From Clostridium sp. CAG:964 (GTDB taxonomy: Bacteria; Bacillota; Clostridia; Oscillospirales; Acutalibacteraceae), in the NCBI GenBank assembly GCA_000435335.1, contig FR891328.1, forward strand, positions 1 through 25,832: a DNA stretch of 25,832 nt, written 5' to 3'. The translations under genes and the position numbers were made by a program. Positions 1 to 8,806 of this stretch are shown here, one piece after another. The first letter of the stretch is position 1, and every line of letters starts with the position of its first letter. The notes under the pieces were generated by a model that was not told the DNA's origin, searched no databases, and saw only the letters and a list, made by a program, of their open reading frames with translations.

Positions 1-870
1 AAGATTTGAGAAAATTGGGACTATAACCATAATAAGAATGCCGGCAAACATAAGAAGCATTGGTATTAGAAGCTTGCTTGATGCCTTCTCTCCCTGTCGT
101 TTTATAGACTGTTTTCTTTCATTCCATACTTCGCTACTTTGGTTTTGAAGCATAACAACCAATTCATCATTTCCCTTTTCCATTCCCTGAATGAGAGTGG
201 ATGTAAATTTCCTTATTTCTGGAATAATACACCTATTACCAAACTTTCTAATTGCCTCAATATCCGCCATACCATTATTCATATCATCTCTAGCTATTCT
301 CATTTCTTTATAAATTGTTTTGTCTTTGTTAGAATCTGCAACAAATTCCCAAGCTTCATGTAATATCATTCCTGCATTCGTAAGAAGTGCCAATTCTGAA
401 ACAACCTCACAAAAATCACTAAGCAATTCTTCAGATCGCTTTCGTATTCTTTTGCTTGTAATATCTCCAAAATAGTAAAAAGTCACCCCCGCAAAAATCA
501 CCATTATAATCCAAACTGCGATTTGCTGAGAAAAGCCATACATACAAAAGGATAGCATAAAAACCAATAAGGCTAATGATACCTGCTGAGAGTATATAAC
601 TCTTAGATAGTAGTCAGCATATTTTTCTCCAAAAAGCACATTAAGTTCGTGCCTCTTTTTTCTGTCACGTTTGCTCGTGAATTTGTATCCTATGATATCA
701 AGTAAACAATACCCCACGGGATATATTTCCTTTAAGGGATAATCCTTTTTTTCGAGGTTATCAAAAAGGGCATCATATTTTCTTGACATTATAAACAATA
801 CAATCCATAATACAAAACAAATAACAAATAGACTATACATTACAATGTCTTTGATTGAAATTATATCCAT
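1..870 (-). CDS. tadC: TadC-like pilus assembly membrane protein (3' end cut by window edge)
   Basis: Reading the minus strand from an ATG at 870 gives 290 uninterrupted codons to the first base of the window, so the stop lies outside. The protein starts MDIISIKDIVMYSLFVICFV. Membrane segments lie near residues 5-28, 97-135 (two) and at the visible C terminus (about 268-288, LLIPMLLMFAGILIMVIVPI). Between them lies a cytoplasmic T2SSF-type domain with a typical ELALLTNAGMILHEAWEF stretch. Tad systems use paired TadB/TadC proteins as the inner-membrane platform that couples the TadA ATPase to pilin extraction. The start has GGGAGG about 14 nt upstream and lies 21 nt after the tadB-like stop, so the genes are surely co-transcribed. 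TadC proteins usually end soon after such a terminal helix, so only a few residues are probably missing. The family is clear. The C rather than B assignment rests on order and on the N-terminal helix. Confidence 0.85.
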   Translation of the reverse strand, partial: MDIISIKDIVMYSLFVICFVLWIVLFIMSRKYDALFDNLEKKDYPLKEIYPVGYCLLDIIGYKFTSKRDRKKRHELNVLFGEKYADYYLRVIYSQQVSLALLVFMLSFCMYGFSQQIAVWIIMVIFAGVTFYYFGDITSKRIRKRSEELLSDFCEVVSELALLTNAGMILHEAWEFVADSNKDKTIYKEMRIARDDMNNGMADIEAIRKFGNRCIIPEIRKFTSTLIQGMEKGNDELVVMLQNQSSEVWNERKQSIKRQGEKASSKLLIPMLLMFAGILIMVIVPIFSNL

Positions 871-891
871 ATAAAAATATTCCACCCTCCC

Positions 892-1770
892 TTAGATTTT
901 GATATCCAACATAGTTTTTCCGATAAAATAGGCTCCTACAAAACATATCACAGCAATAGTTGTAGATACTATTCCGGCAGGGGTCGCAAAATTTTCAGCA
1001 AACTCTGGACTCATAAACTTAATAATCGATATCAAAGCGATAGGCATGGCTAACATTATCTTTTGATCCAACTTACCACTTGTCACAGTCGTTTCAATGT
1101 CTTCAGCAATTTCTATTTTTTCGCTGATAATATTATGAGTGTTACGAATTACATCCTTGATATTGCCACCCTTTCGATAACTAATGTTGAAAACATTTGC
1201 AAATGTCTTTATATCGTTTATGCCACTTCTATTTCCAAAATCCATTAGGATATCTTCGACAGGAACATTGTGTCGGATCCCCTCAAGAATAATTTCTAAT
1301 TCTCTAACTATATAAGAATCAGGCGCATACTGAATCTTCAAGTCTTCATATACGGAAACAAACGAATCTGGAACATTATTGCCTGCTCCTAATGATGTAA
1401 CCAAACCCTCAAGCATATCTCTAAACTGGTCACGAAGATTTTTTCTGCGTTTCTCAATAATCTGTTTTTGCCTAATAGGAAGAAATAATTTTCCAGCCAA
1501 AGCACCAACAATTGCAGGAATTGCAATATTCAAGATGTGTGTAGCAACGGTTGCCTGTCCATACTCATCCTTTGCAAGATTTCCATAAAATAGATAACCA
1601 ATAAAGGCGCCCGCAGCAAATGCTATAACAAAATAGACAATCTTTTCCCAAGTTTTCAAATGATAAACAGTATAATTTATTGTTTGCATGTTCGTAACAT
1701 CTGAAAGGCCATACTCAGGCAATTTGTTTATATCTTCTTTATTACTGTTTTTTACGAATATATTTTTCAT
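892..1770 (-). CDS. tadB: TadB-like pilus assembly membrane protein (type II secretion F domain)
   Basis: This 292-residue protein has a hydrophilic N terminus of about 40 residues, two membrane segments (about 43-63 and 80-97), a cytoplasmic T2SSF-like domain (about 108-235) and two C-terminal segments (about 238-257 and 264-287). The domain carries the family pattern: a basic stretch (RQKQIIEKRRKNLRDQF), then LEGLVTSLGAGNNVPDSF, later FANVFNISYRKGGNIKDVI. This is the integral platform partner of the Tad secretion ATPase. It lies 12 nt after the tadA stop and 21 nt before the tadC-like gene. GAGGTG precedes the ATG. The N-terminal region looks unlike that of classical TadB and may be a lineage feature. 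Confidence is high for the family and moderate for the exact letter. Confidence 0.85.
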   Translation of the reverse strand: MKNIFVKNSNKEDINKLPEYGLSDVTNMQTINYTVYHLKTWEKIVYFVIAFAAGAFIGYLFYGNLAKDEYGQATVATHILNIAIPAIVGALAGKLFLPIRQKQIIEKRRKNLRDQFRDMLEGLVTSLGAGNNVPDSFVSVYEDLKIQYAPDSYIVRELEIILEGIRHNVPVEDILMDFGNRSGINDIKTFANVFNISYRKGGNIKDVIRNTHNIISEKIEIAEDIETTVTSGKLDQKIMLAMPIALISIIKFMSPEFAENFATPAGIVSTTIAVICFVGAYFIGKTMLDIKI

Positions 1771-1782
1771 TAAGCTTTCACC

Positions 1783-3021
1783 TCACAATTTATCATAAAA
1801 TCCTGAAAGAATAAGCTTATGTGTATTCTTCATCTCATTTTCAGTTCGCTTCAATTGACCAGACACATGTTGGAGTGTTGAATTTTCATCCTCCTCAAAA
1901 ACATACAATGGATTCAATATTATTTTACCGTCCTCATAACCAACAACCTCGGTAATTTCCATCGTTTTTCTTGATTTGTCACGCAATCTTGAAAGATGTA
2001 TAATAATGTCAATAGCGGAAGCAATCTGTTGGCGAATCGCTTCAAGCGGAAGACCGGCAGCACCCTGCAAAACCATTGTTTCAAGACGACTGAGCATATC
2101 TTCGGTAGAATTCGCATGACCTGTCGAAAGAGATCCGTCATGTCCGGTATTCATTGCCTGCAACATATCCAATGCTTCACCGCCTCGAACTTCTCCGACT
2201 ATAATTCGCTCTGGACGCATACGAAGTGATGACTTAATCAAATCACGAATAGTAACCTGACCCGCGCCAGACGCATTTGCATTTCTGGTTTCAAGGCTAA
2301 CAAGGTTTTCAACTCCCTCAATTTGCAACTCAGCCGAATCTTCAATCGTTATAACACGCTCATCTTTAGGTATATAGTTTGACAATGCGTTCAAAAATGT
2401 GGTTTTACCAGAACCAGTACCGCCACTTATAAATATGTTATATTTTGCCTTAACAAGTAATTTTAGTTTATCGGCTATTTCCTGCGTAATCGAACGATAT
2501 TCAATCAACTTTTCAATGGTCATTGGTGTTTTCGAAAACTTACGGATTGTAACCGTGGGGCCGCAAAGCGCAATTGGTGGCAATACAACATTGACACGAG
2601 AACCATCTGGGAGTCTTGTATCACAAATCGGATTCGCTTGGTTTACTTCACGTCCAGCAAGACCGACAATTCTTTGAATAATATCCTCAAGTTTTCTTTG
2701 GCTCTCAAACTGTTTGTCAAGTTTAAAAAGTTTACCGTTTTGCTCTATAAACACGTTTTCCGGTCCGTTAATCATTACCTCGGTTATGGTATCATCTTTA
2801 ATTATTGAATCAAGAAGCCCGAACCCTCTAAGCGAACTGTAAACCTGTTCAACAATAGAAACACGCTGTTCTATTGGGCAATACAGTGACCCTATTCGTT
2901 GTTCTACAATTACTTCTATTTTTTGTTGCAACTCATCATCACTAATCTTGCTCAATGCCAAGTTTTCCGTGACATACTTCTTTATATCAGCAACAAATTG
3001 CTGTTCATATTCAAAATCCAC
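1783..3021 (-). CDS. tadA: TadA/CpaF-type secretion ATPase
   Basis: This 412-residue protein is a hexameric type II/IV secretion ATPase that powers Tad (Flp) pilus assembly at the cytoplasmic face of the membrane. The N-terminal domain includes the CpaF-family segment DDTITEVMINGPENVFIEQN (about 76-95). The P-loop is GGTGSGKTT (200-208), the Asp box is IEDSAEL (226-232), the Walker B region is RIIVGEVRG (272-280), and the His box is TGHDGSLSTGHANS (292-305). All core catalytic motifs look intact. The start is GTG at 3021. No in-frame ATG lies close by, and a GAGGCGGTG ribosome site overlaps the tadZ-like stop, which suggests translational coupling. It sits between the TadZ-like regulator and the TadB/C platform, the usual Tad arrangement. 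Confidence 0.95.
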   Translation of the reverse strand: MDFEYEQQFVADIKKYVTENLALSKISDDELQQKIEVIVEQRIGSLYCPIEQRVSIVEQVYSSLRGFGLLDSIIKDDTITEVMINGPENVFIEQNGKLFKLDKQFESQRKLEDIIQRIVGLAGREVNQANPICDTRLPDGSRVNVVLPPIALCGPTVTIRKFSKTPMTIEKLIEYRSITQEIADKLKLLVKAKYNIFISGGTGSGKTTFLNALSNYIPKDERVITIEDSAELQIEGVENLVSLETRNANASGAGQVTIRDLIKSSLRMRPERIIVGEVRGGEALDMLQAMNTGHDGSLSTGHANSTEDMLSRLETMVLQGAAGLPLEAIRQQIASAIDIIIHLSRLRDKSRKTMEITEVVGYEDGKIILNPLYVFEEDENSTLQHVSGQLKRTENEMKNTHKLILSGFYDKL

Positions 3022-3034
3022 TCTTCACACCGCC

Positions 3035-4096
3035 TCAATCCATTATACTGAACACATCCATAGGAGATACACACTCTAAAATCTGTGCGGTAGAAGCATG
3101 CTCATATCTAGGTACGCCACCGATATCTTTAATATCAATCCCATCAACAGTTTTGCTACTCTTATTGCTAAATTTGTTATACATCAAAGTTATCCTGCTT
3201 AAAATCGGGACCTCTGCATTTTTCTCCAAAATTGTCAGTGCGTTATAAGCGCGAATTATTTTTATGTTTGAAAGCTCAGAACCGTCCCCAATCCATACAA
3301 TAGAATTGGATTGTTTTAAAATTTTTAAGGCTTCCGCGTCAATTCCAAAATCCAAATCAAGGATAATATGGGAATATAAACCAGAAAATTTTGCTGCAGA
3401 AATAAGGCGTACAATTTCATCCGCTCCAAGTTCAAGCATATCAAGAGCTACCTTGGATTGTGAATAAAAATATACACCTCTTTGATCTTGTCTAACGCAA
3501 CTTTCCATTTTTATTGATAGGTTAGTCTTTTTACTTTTTAACGCAAATATAATATCACTCATATCAAACTGGCCTTCCGCGGAGAAGAAAGCATCCGATG
3601 AGCCGAAACGTTCAAAATTCAAATATAAAGTTCGTTGTCCTTTTGCAGCATAGTGCAAAGCACATGCCGCAGCCATTGTGGAACTGCCAACCCCACCACA
3701 AGGAGAAGTAAATGCTATCACTTTGCAAGTATCATCATCAAATTTAATTCCAGACACACTACTGGCTTTTTCAGAATAAACGCTTAGTATCTGCCTATAA
3801 ATAAGATCAGCCTTTTGAAACTTAAAAATTGCACACTGATTATTCATCAAATCCACATCAGGGGAATCAACAAAATATGCAAAACCACACCTTTTAGGAA
3901 GCGTAGCCACATCAATTTCAAAAGCATCGCTTGCTACTAATACATCTATACGCAAACTTTCGAGTGCAGAAATTGCATTTTCGATTTTTGTGAACGAATA
4001 TATTTCAAGTTTATCTGCATACTTAGTGTTAAAAATAGATACCACTCTATTCAGATAGTTTTGATCTTTTTCTAATAATGCCAATTTAATTTTCAT
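3035..4096 (-). CDS. tadZ: TadZ/CpaE-like MinD-family protein with a degenerate P-loop
   Basis: This 353-residue protein has an N-terminal receiver-like domain (about 1-108, LLEKDQNYLNRV at the start) followed by a ParA/MinD-type domain (about 124-353). TadZ/CpaE proteins localise the Tad machinery, often to a pole, and recruit TadA. The deviant Walker A position reads SPCGGVGSST (131-140), so the lysines of the usual KGGVGKT pattern are Cys and Ser. Sequences such as FVDSPDVDL and HIILDLDFGIDAEAL (the Walker B-like Asp pair) support the fold. It is the first gene of the visible block, 13 nt before tadA. GGAGAG precedes the ATG at 4096. ATP hydrolysis may be weak or absent; that is an inference from the motif alone. 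Confidence 0.85.
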   Translation of the reverse strand: MKIKLALLEKDQNYLNRVVSIFNTKYADKLEIYSFTKIENAISALESLRIDVLVASDAFEIDVATLPKRCGFAYFVDSPDVDLMNNQCAIFKFQKADLIYRQILSVYSEKASSVSGIKFDDDTCKVIAFTSPCGGVGSSTMAAACALHYAAKGQRTLYLNFERFGSSDAFFSAEGQFDMSDIIFALKSKKTNLSIKMESCVRQDQRGVYFYSQSKVALDMLELGADEIVRLISAAKFSGLYSHIILDLDFGIDAEALKILKQSNSIVWIGDGSELSNIKIIRAYNALTILEKNAEVPILSRITLMYNKFSNKSSKTVDGIDIKDIGGVPRYEHASTAQILECVSPMDVFSIMD

Positions 4097-4663
4097 TCTA
4101 CTCTCTCCTCATTACCGCTTTTCAAAAAACTTTAAGCATCATTTTTCTATTTCGTTTGCGTTTTAATATACTTTTCCTTGTCAATATCATATGTTACCGT
4201 AATTGTGGCAAATTAGACATACAATGCAACTTTATTAAAATCACGATCCAGTGTCTCAGAAAAACACTGTACGCATTTTCTCACAGTATTTAGGTTTGCA
4301 TATACCTTAGAACACCAACATCATTTAATGTGTTGTCAAATCGTATTGACACTTCTTCGGAACAGACACCCACAACACAATCTTTGTTTTTTTAACCTTG
4401 GGAAAGCTTATTTAGGTGCTCGTTTAAATCCCTCAGACTCGTTTCATATAACCTTTTATAGTTCTTCTTAACATATGTATTAAAATGTAAGTCAAGAACC
4501 CCTTACCCGTGGTCAGCGTTTTCCATACATATTTTTACATAGGAACTGTAAAAAATGACTAAGCCATTCCACCAAATGAACATTCAATAGACTTAAAAAA
4601 TATACGATTTTCAGTACGCATAAATTGTTAAATTTTAACATTGACTAAAACCTAACCATCTCC
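4097..4663 (-). other. Long non-coding leader of the tad genes
   Basis: No convincing gene is visible on either strand in these 567 bases, which lie between the promoter at 4664-4692 and the tadZ-like start. The stretch is AT-rich. It holds three small inverted repeats that could form stems: TGTTAAA/TTTAACA around a single T (4626-4640), TGTCAA/TTGACA with a 6-nt spacer (4334-4351), and CAGTGT/ACACTG with a 9-nt loop (4249-4269). I could not match it to a riboswitch class by eye, and no flp pilin-like reading frame was found. Confidence 0.6.
4626..4640. repeat. 15-bp inverted repeat just downstream of the tad promoter
   Basis: TGTTAAA and TTTAACA flank a single central T. The element would lie about 17-31 nt after the predicted start site of the tad promoter, a position suited to a repressor or roadblock operator. 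No family assignment is possible by eye. Confidence 0.45.
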
Positions 4664-4692
4664 ATTATATACATTATTATGACCAGTGTCAA
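4664..4692 (-). promoter_or_regulatory. Consensus sigma-A promoter upstream of the tad genes
   Basis: On the minus strand the -35 box TTGACA (4687-4692) and the -10 box TATAAT (4664-4669) are separated by exactly 17 nt, a perfect match to the vegetative consensus. Transcription would begin near 4657 and run leftward into the tad block. It lies downstream of the tuf terminator, so the tad genes appear to be an independent unit. Confidence 0.85.
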
Positions 4693-4805
4693 CATAAAAA
4701 TATTTTTTTCGCTACCTTTAATCTCTGCGTTGTAAATAGATGTGACCCATTACAAGTAAAAAAACGCCTCTTTTCCAATAGTCATAATAAATGTAAAAAT
4801 TGTAC

Positions 4806-4834
4806 AAAAAGAGCCGCCTGAATTCAAGCGGCTC
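4806..4834 (-). terminator. Rho-independent terminator after tuf
   Basis: On the minus strand GAGCCGC pairs with GCGGCTC (4811-4817 with 4828-4834) and is followed by TTTTT. It lies 39 nt beyond the tuf stop and ends the str operon. Confidence 0.9.
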
Positions 4835-4872
4835 TAAAAATTCATATTAAATCAATATTGAAAGAAATTCAA

Positions 4873-6075
4873 TTATTCGTTGATAGCTGTAACAACGCCT
4901 GAACCTACTGTTCTACCACCCTCACGGATAGCGAATCTTAGGCCTTCCTCAATAGCGATTGGCTTAATGATTTCAACGTCCATCTCAACGTTATCGCCAG
5001 GCATACACATCTCTGTACCCTCTGGTAGAGAAATAACACCTGTAACGTCTGTTGTTCTGAAGTAGAACTGTGGACGGTAGTTGTTGAAGAATGGAGTATG
5101 ACGGCCACCCTCGTCCTTAGTCAATACATAAACCTGACCGTGGAACTTTGTATGTGGGTGAATTGAACCCGGAGCTGCAAGAACCTGACCTCTTTCGATC
5201 TCTGTTCTCTGAACACCACGCAGCAAAGCACCGATGTTATCACCAGCCTCAGCATAATCTAGAAGCTTTCTGAACATCTCGATACCTGTAACAACAACTT
5301 TTCTCTTTTCGTCTGTTAGACCAACGATCTCAACTTCCTCGTTAATCTTTAGCTGACCTCTCTCAACTCTACCTGTAGCAACTGTACCACGACCTGTGAT
5401 TGTGAATACATCCTCAACAGGCATTAGGAATGGCTGGTCAGCCTTACGGTCAGGAGTTGGGATAAACTCGTCAACAGCGTCCATTAGCTCGTGGATGCAA
5501 GCATACTCAGGAGCGTTAGGGTCCTTAGATGTTGAAGTTAGAGCAAGATAAGCAGAACCTCTGATGATTGGTGTGTCATCGCCAGGGAACTCGTACTCGT
5601 TTAGAAGCTCACGAATTTCCATCTCTACTAGGTCTAGTAGCTCTTCGTCGTCAACTTGGTCAGTCTTGTTCATGAATACAACAATGTAAGGTACACCTAC
5701 CTGACGAGATAGCAGGATGTGCTCTCTTGTCTGAGGCATAGGACCGTCAGCTGCAGATACAACTAGGATAGCACCGTCCATCTGAGCAGCACCTGTGATC
5801 ATGTTCTTTACATAGTCAGCATGGCCTGGGCAGTCAACATGAGCGTAGTGACGCTTCTCTGTCTCGTACTCAACGTGAGCTGTGTTAATTGTAATACCAC
5901 GCTCTCTCTCTTCCGGAGCCTTATCAATGTTTGCGTAATCAACGAAATCAGCGTCGCCCTCTAGGTTAAGAACCTTTGTGATAGCAGCTGTCAGAGTTGT
6001 TTTACCGTGGTCAACGTGACCGATTGTACCAATGTTAACATGTGGTTTATTTCTTTCAAATTTTTCCTTTGCCAT
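4873..6075 (-). CDS. tuf: Elongation factor Tu
   Basis: This 400-residue protein delivers aminoacyl-tRNA to the ribosomal A site as a ternary complex with GTP. It shows the G1 loop GHVDHGKT (19-26), the G2/switch I region RGITINTAHVEYET, the G3 sequence DCPGHADYVKNM, the G4 sequence NKTD, and the C-terminal beta-barrel domains ending GRTVGSGVVTAINE. Length and motifs are those of a normal bacterial EF-Tu. It is the last gene of the str operon, 145 nt after fusA, with GGGAGG upstream of its ATG and a strong terminator behind it. By direct count 15 of its 25 leucines use CTA, which is unusual for a highly expressed gene. Confidence 0.99.
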   Translation of the reverse strand: MAKEKFERNKPHVNIGTIGHVDHGKTTLTAAITKVLNLEGDADFVDYANIDKAPEERERGITINTAHVEYETEKRHYAHVDCPGHADYVKNMITGAAQMDGAILVVSAADGPMPQTREHILLSRQVGVPYIVVFMNKTDQVDDEELLDLVEMEIRELLNEYEFPGDDTPIIRGSAYLALTSTSKDPNAPEYACIHELMDAVDEFIPTPDRKADQPFLMPVEDVFTITGRGTVATGRVERGQLKINEEVEIVGLTDEKRKVVVTGIEMFRKLLDYAEAGDNIGALLRGVQRTEIERGQVLAAPGSIHPHTKFHGQVYVLTKDEGGRHTPFFNNYRPQFYFRTTDVTGVISLPEGTEMCMPGDNVEMDVEIIKPIAIEEGLRFAIREGGRTVGSGVVTAINE

Positions 6076-6118
6076 TGGAATAGCCTCCCTTAAATATTAT
6101 TTTAGGTTTATATATCCC

Positions 6119-6163
6119 TTAGCCCTTATTTTACCAACAAAATTAGTAAAATGCAAGGGCTAA
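6119..6163 (-). repeat. Long intercistronic hairpin between fusA and tuf
   Basis: TTAGCCCTT (6119-6127) pairs with AAGGGCTAA (6155-6163), and ATTTTAC (6128-6134) pairs with GTAAAAT (6146-6152). Only a 2-nt bulge interrupts the 16-bp stem, and the loop is 11 nt. No T-run follows on the minus strand, so it does not look like a terminator. It may mark RNA processing, mRNA stabilisation or separate control of tuf. Confidence 0.75.
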
Positions 6164-6220
6164 GATAAATTTATAATTGAATTTTTAAGAAGTTTTTGTT
6201 AATTTTTCATTAATGTAAAA

Positions 6221-8317
6221 TTAATCTTCCTTCTTATTTCTCTTTGACATAATTTCTTCAGCAACAGACTTAGGAACCTCTGCGTAGTGGCTTGGCTCCA
6301 TAACATACTGACCACGGCCCTGTGTGTTGGAACGCATATCTGTTGCGTAACCGAACATTTCAGACAGCGGAACATTAGCGTTAATTCTCTGAGCGCCGTT
6401 TTCTGCTTCCATACCCTGGATCATACCACGACGAGAGTTCAAGTCGCCAATAACATCACCCATATACTCCTCAGGAACAATTACAGTAACCTTCATAATT
6501 GGTTCCATCAAAACCGGATCTGCCTTTCTCATTGCTTCCTTAAATGCCATAGAACCGGCAATCTTAAATGCCATTTCAGATGAGTCAACCTCGTGGTAAG
6601 AACCATCGTACAATGTTACTTTACAGTCAACTACATTGTAGCCTGCAAGTACACCGCTTAGCATAGCGCCCTGGATACCTTGGTCAACAGCAGGAATGTA
6701 TTCCTTAGGAATAGCACCACCAACAACGCCGTTAACAAACTCGTAACCCTTGCCCGGGTTTGGCTCAATCTTAATCTTAACATGACCGTACTGACCTTTA
6801 CCACCTGACTGTCTTGCATACTTCTGGTCAACACTAGCTTCTTGACGAATTGTTTCCTTGTATGCAACCTGTGGAGCACCAATGTTAGCCTCTACCTTAA
6901 ATTCTCTTAGTAGACGGTCAACAATGATTTCAAGGTGAAGCTCACCCATACCGGCGATAATTGTCTGTCCTGTTTCTTCATCTGTGTAAGCCTTAAAGGT
7001 TGGGTCCTCTTCTGCAAGCTTTGCAAGAGCAATACCCATCTTTTCCTGACCGGCCTTTGTCTTAGGCTCGATAGCAACACGGATAACAGGCTCCGGGAAT
7101 TCCATTGATTCCAAAATTACAGGGTGCTTCTCGTCACATAGAGTATCACCTGTAGTTGTAGACTTTAGACCAACGGCAGCAGCTATATCACCTGCATAAC
7201 AGGTTTCAATGTCCTTTCTGTCGTTAGCGTGCATCTGTAGAATTCTACCAATACGCTCGTTTGTATCTTTTGTTGAGTTATAAACTGTTGTACCTGCATT
7301 TACGCTACCTGAATAGGTTCTGAAGAAACACAGCTTACCAACGAATGGGTCTGTAGCAATCTTAAATGCCAATGCAGAGAAAGGCTCTGTATCGGAAGCG
7401 TGTCTGCAAGTTTCCTCGTCTGTTTCAGGGTTAACACCCTTAATAGCAGGAATATCTGTAGGAGCAGGCATATAGTCAACAATAGCGTCAAGCAGCATCT
7501 GAACACCCTTGTTACGGTATGAAGTACCGCAGGTTACAGGTACCATTTTGTTTTCAATTGTTGATTTACGGATCTGATCCTTAATTTCATCAACGGTCAG
7601 CTCTTCGCCGCCGAAGAATTTTTCCATTAGCTCGTCATTCATTTCAGCAACATGCTCGATAAGCTCGTCGTGATATTTCTGAGCAAGCTCTTTCATATCC
7701 TCAGGAATTTCTTCCTCACGAATATCTTTACCAAGGTCATCATAATAAACCTCAGCCTTCATCTTTATAAGGTCGATAATACCTCTAAAGTCGTCTTCAG
7801 CACCAATTGGAAGCTGAATCGGAACAGCATTACACTTTAGTCTGTCCTTCATCATCTGAACAACTCTGTAGAAGTCGGCACCCATAATGTCCATCTTATT
7901 TACATAAACCATTCTAGGTACCTTGTAGTTGTCAGCCTGTCTCCATACGGTTTCAGACTGTGGCTCTACGCCGCCCTTTGCACATAGAACTGTTACAGAA
8001 CCGTCAAGAACTCTAAGTGAACGCTCAACCTCTACTGTAAAGTCAACGTGACCAGGGGTGTCGATGATGTTGATTCTAACTTTTTTGCCATTTCTGTCTT
8101 TCCAGAAGCATGTAGTTGCGGCAGATGTAATTGTAATACCTCTTTCCTTCTCCTGTTCCATCCAGTCCATAGTAGCGCCACCGTCATGAGTTTCGCCTAT
8201 TTTGTGGTTGATACCTGTATAGAACAGGATACGCTCTGTTGTAGTAGTTTTACCGGCATCAATATGAGCCATGATACCGATGTTTCTTGTGTGTTCAAGA
8301 GATACCTGTCTAGCCAT
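6221..8317 (-). CDS. fusA: Elongation factor G
   Basis: This 698-residue translational GTPase drives tRNA-mRNA translocation and, with RRF, ribosome recycling. It begins MARQVSLEHTRNIGIMAHID and shows AHIDAGKTT (17-25), the switch I sequence EQEKERGITITSAAT, DTPGHVDFTVEVERSLRVLDG (written in two overlapping parts: DTPGHVDF and VERSLRVLDG), VNKMD, and domain II-V features such as GMGELHLEIIVDRL, YARQSGGKGQYGHV and the C-terminal GDLNSRRGMIQGM. The length is normal. TAAGGAGG lies just upstream of the ATG at 8317, and only 18 nt separate it from rpsG, so the two are tightly coupled. GMGELHLE and SRRGMIQGM mark it as the classical FusA rather than a tetracycline-protection relative. Confidence 0.98.
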   Translation of the reverse strand: MARQVSLEHTRNIGIMAHIDAGKTTTTERILFYTGINHKIGETHDGGATMDWMEQEKERGITITSAATTCFWKDRNGKKVRINIIDTPGHVDFTVEVERSLRVLDGSVTVLCAKGGVEPQSETVWRQADNYKVPRMVYVNKMDIMGADFYRVVQMMKDRLKCNAVPIQLPIGAEDDFRGIIDLIKMKAEVYYDDLGKDIREEEIPEDMKELAQKYHDELIEHVAEMNDELMEKFFGGEELTVDEIKDQIRKSTIENKMVPVTCGTSYRNKGVQMLLDAIVDYMPAPTDIPAIKGVNPETDEETCRHASDTEPFSALAFKIATDPFVGKLCFFRTYSGSVNAGTTVYNSTKDTNERIGRILQMHANDRKDIETCYAGDIAAAVGLKSTTTGDTLCDEKHPVILESMEFPEPVIRVAIEPKTKAGQEKMGIALAKLAEEDPTFKAYTDEETGQTIIAGMGELHLEIIVDRLLREFKVEANIGAPQVAYKETIRQEASVDQKYARQSGGKGQYGHVKIKIEPNPGKGYEFVNGVVGGAIPKEYIPAVDQGIQGAMLSGVLAGYNVVDCKVTLYDGSYHEVDSSEMAFKIAGSMAFKEAMRKADPVLMEPIMKVTVIVPEEYMGDVIGDLNSRRGMIQGMEAENGAQRINANVPLSEMFGYATDMRSNTQGRGQYVMEPSHYAEVPKSVAEEIMSKRNKKED

Positions 8318-8335
8318 AATAGCCTCCTTAAATTA

Positions 8336-8806
8336 TTACCATCTGTAATGTGCGAAAGCCTTGTTGGCTTCTGCCATCTTGTGTGTTTCGTCACGCTTCT
8401 TAGCAGCACCGCCTACGCCATTAACAGCATCCATAATTTCAGCGGCAAGTCTTTCCTTCATTGTTCTCTCTGAACGAAGTCTTGCATAGTTTGAAAGCCA
8501 TCTCAGGCCTAGTGTCTGTCTTCTCTCAGGACGAACCTCCATAGGTACCTGGTAAGTAGCACCACCTACACGGCGAGCCTTTACCTCAAGTACAGGCATA
8601 ATGTTTTCCATAGCCTGATCAAAAGTCTCCAGTGGATCGTTACCTGTCTTTTCTTTAATGATGTCAAATGCACCGTAAACAATCTTTTGTGCAACGCCCT
8701 TCTTACCATCATACATAATGTTGTTAATAAGGCGTGTAACTTTCTTTGAGTTGTATAGTGGATCCGGCAAAACATCACGTTTTGCTATTGAACCTCTTCT
8801 TGGCAT
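8336..8806 (-). CDS. rpsG: 30S ribosomal protein S7
   Basis: This 156-residue primary 16S rRNA-binding protein nucleates the 30S head. The sequence MPRRGSIAKRDVLPDPLYNS is the classical S7 N terminus, and the family motif GGATYQVPMEVRPERRQTLG follows at mid-protein. The reading frame is open for 23 more codons upstream, but the ATG at 8806 is chosen because AAGGAGGG precedes it at good spacing and S7 proteins start here. In Escherichia coli S7 represses its own operon by binding the rpsL-rpsG spacer. The 161-nt spacer here is long enough to hold such an element. Confidence 0.98.
   Translation of the reverse strand: MPRRGSIAKRDVLPDPLYNSKKVTRLINNIMYDGKKGVAQKIVYGAFDIIKEKTGNDPLETFDQAMENIMPVLEVKARRVGGATYQVPMEVRPERRQTLGLRWLSNYARLRSERTMKERLAAEIMDAVNGVGGAAKKRDETHKMAEANKAFAHYRW

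Noticed and set aside
8048..8473. 141-codon plus-strand frame over fusA/rpsG
   Set aside because: Antisense to conserved translation genes, with no start signals.
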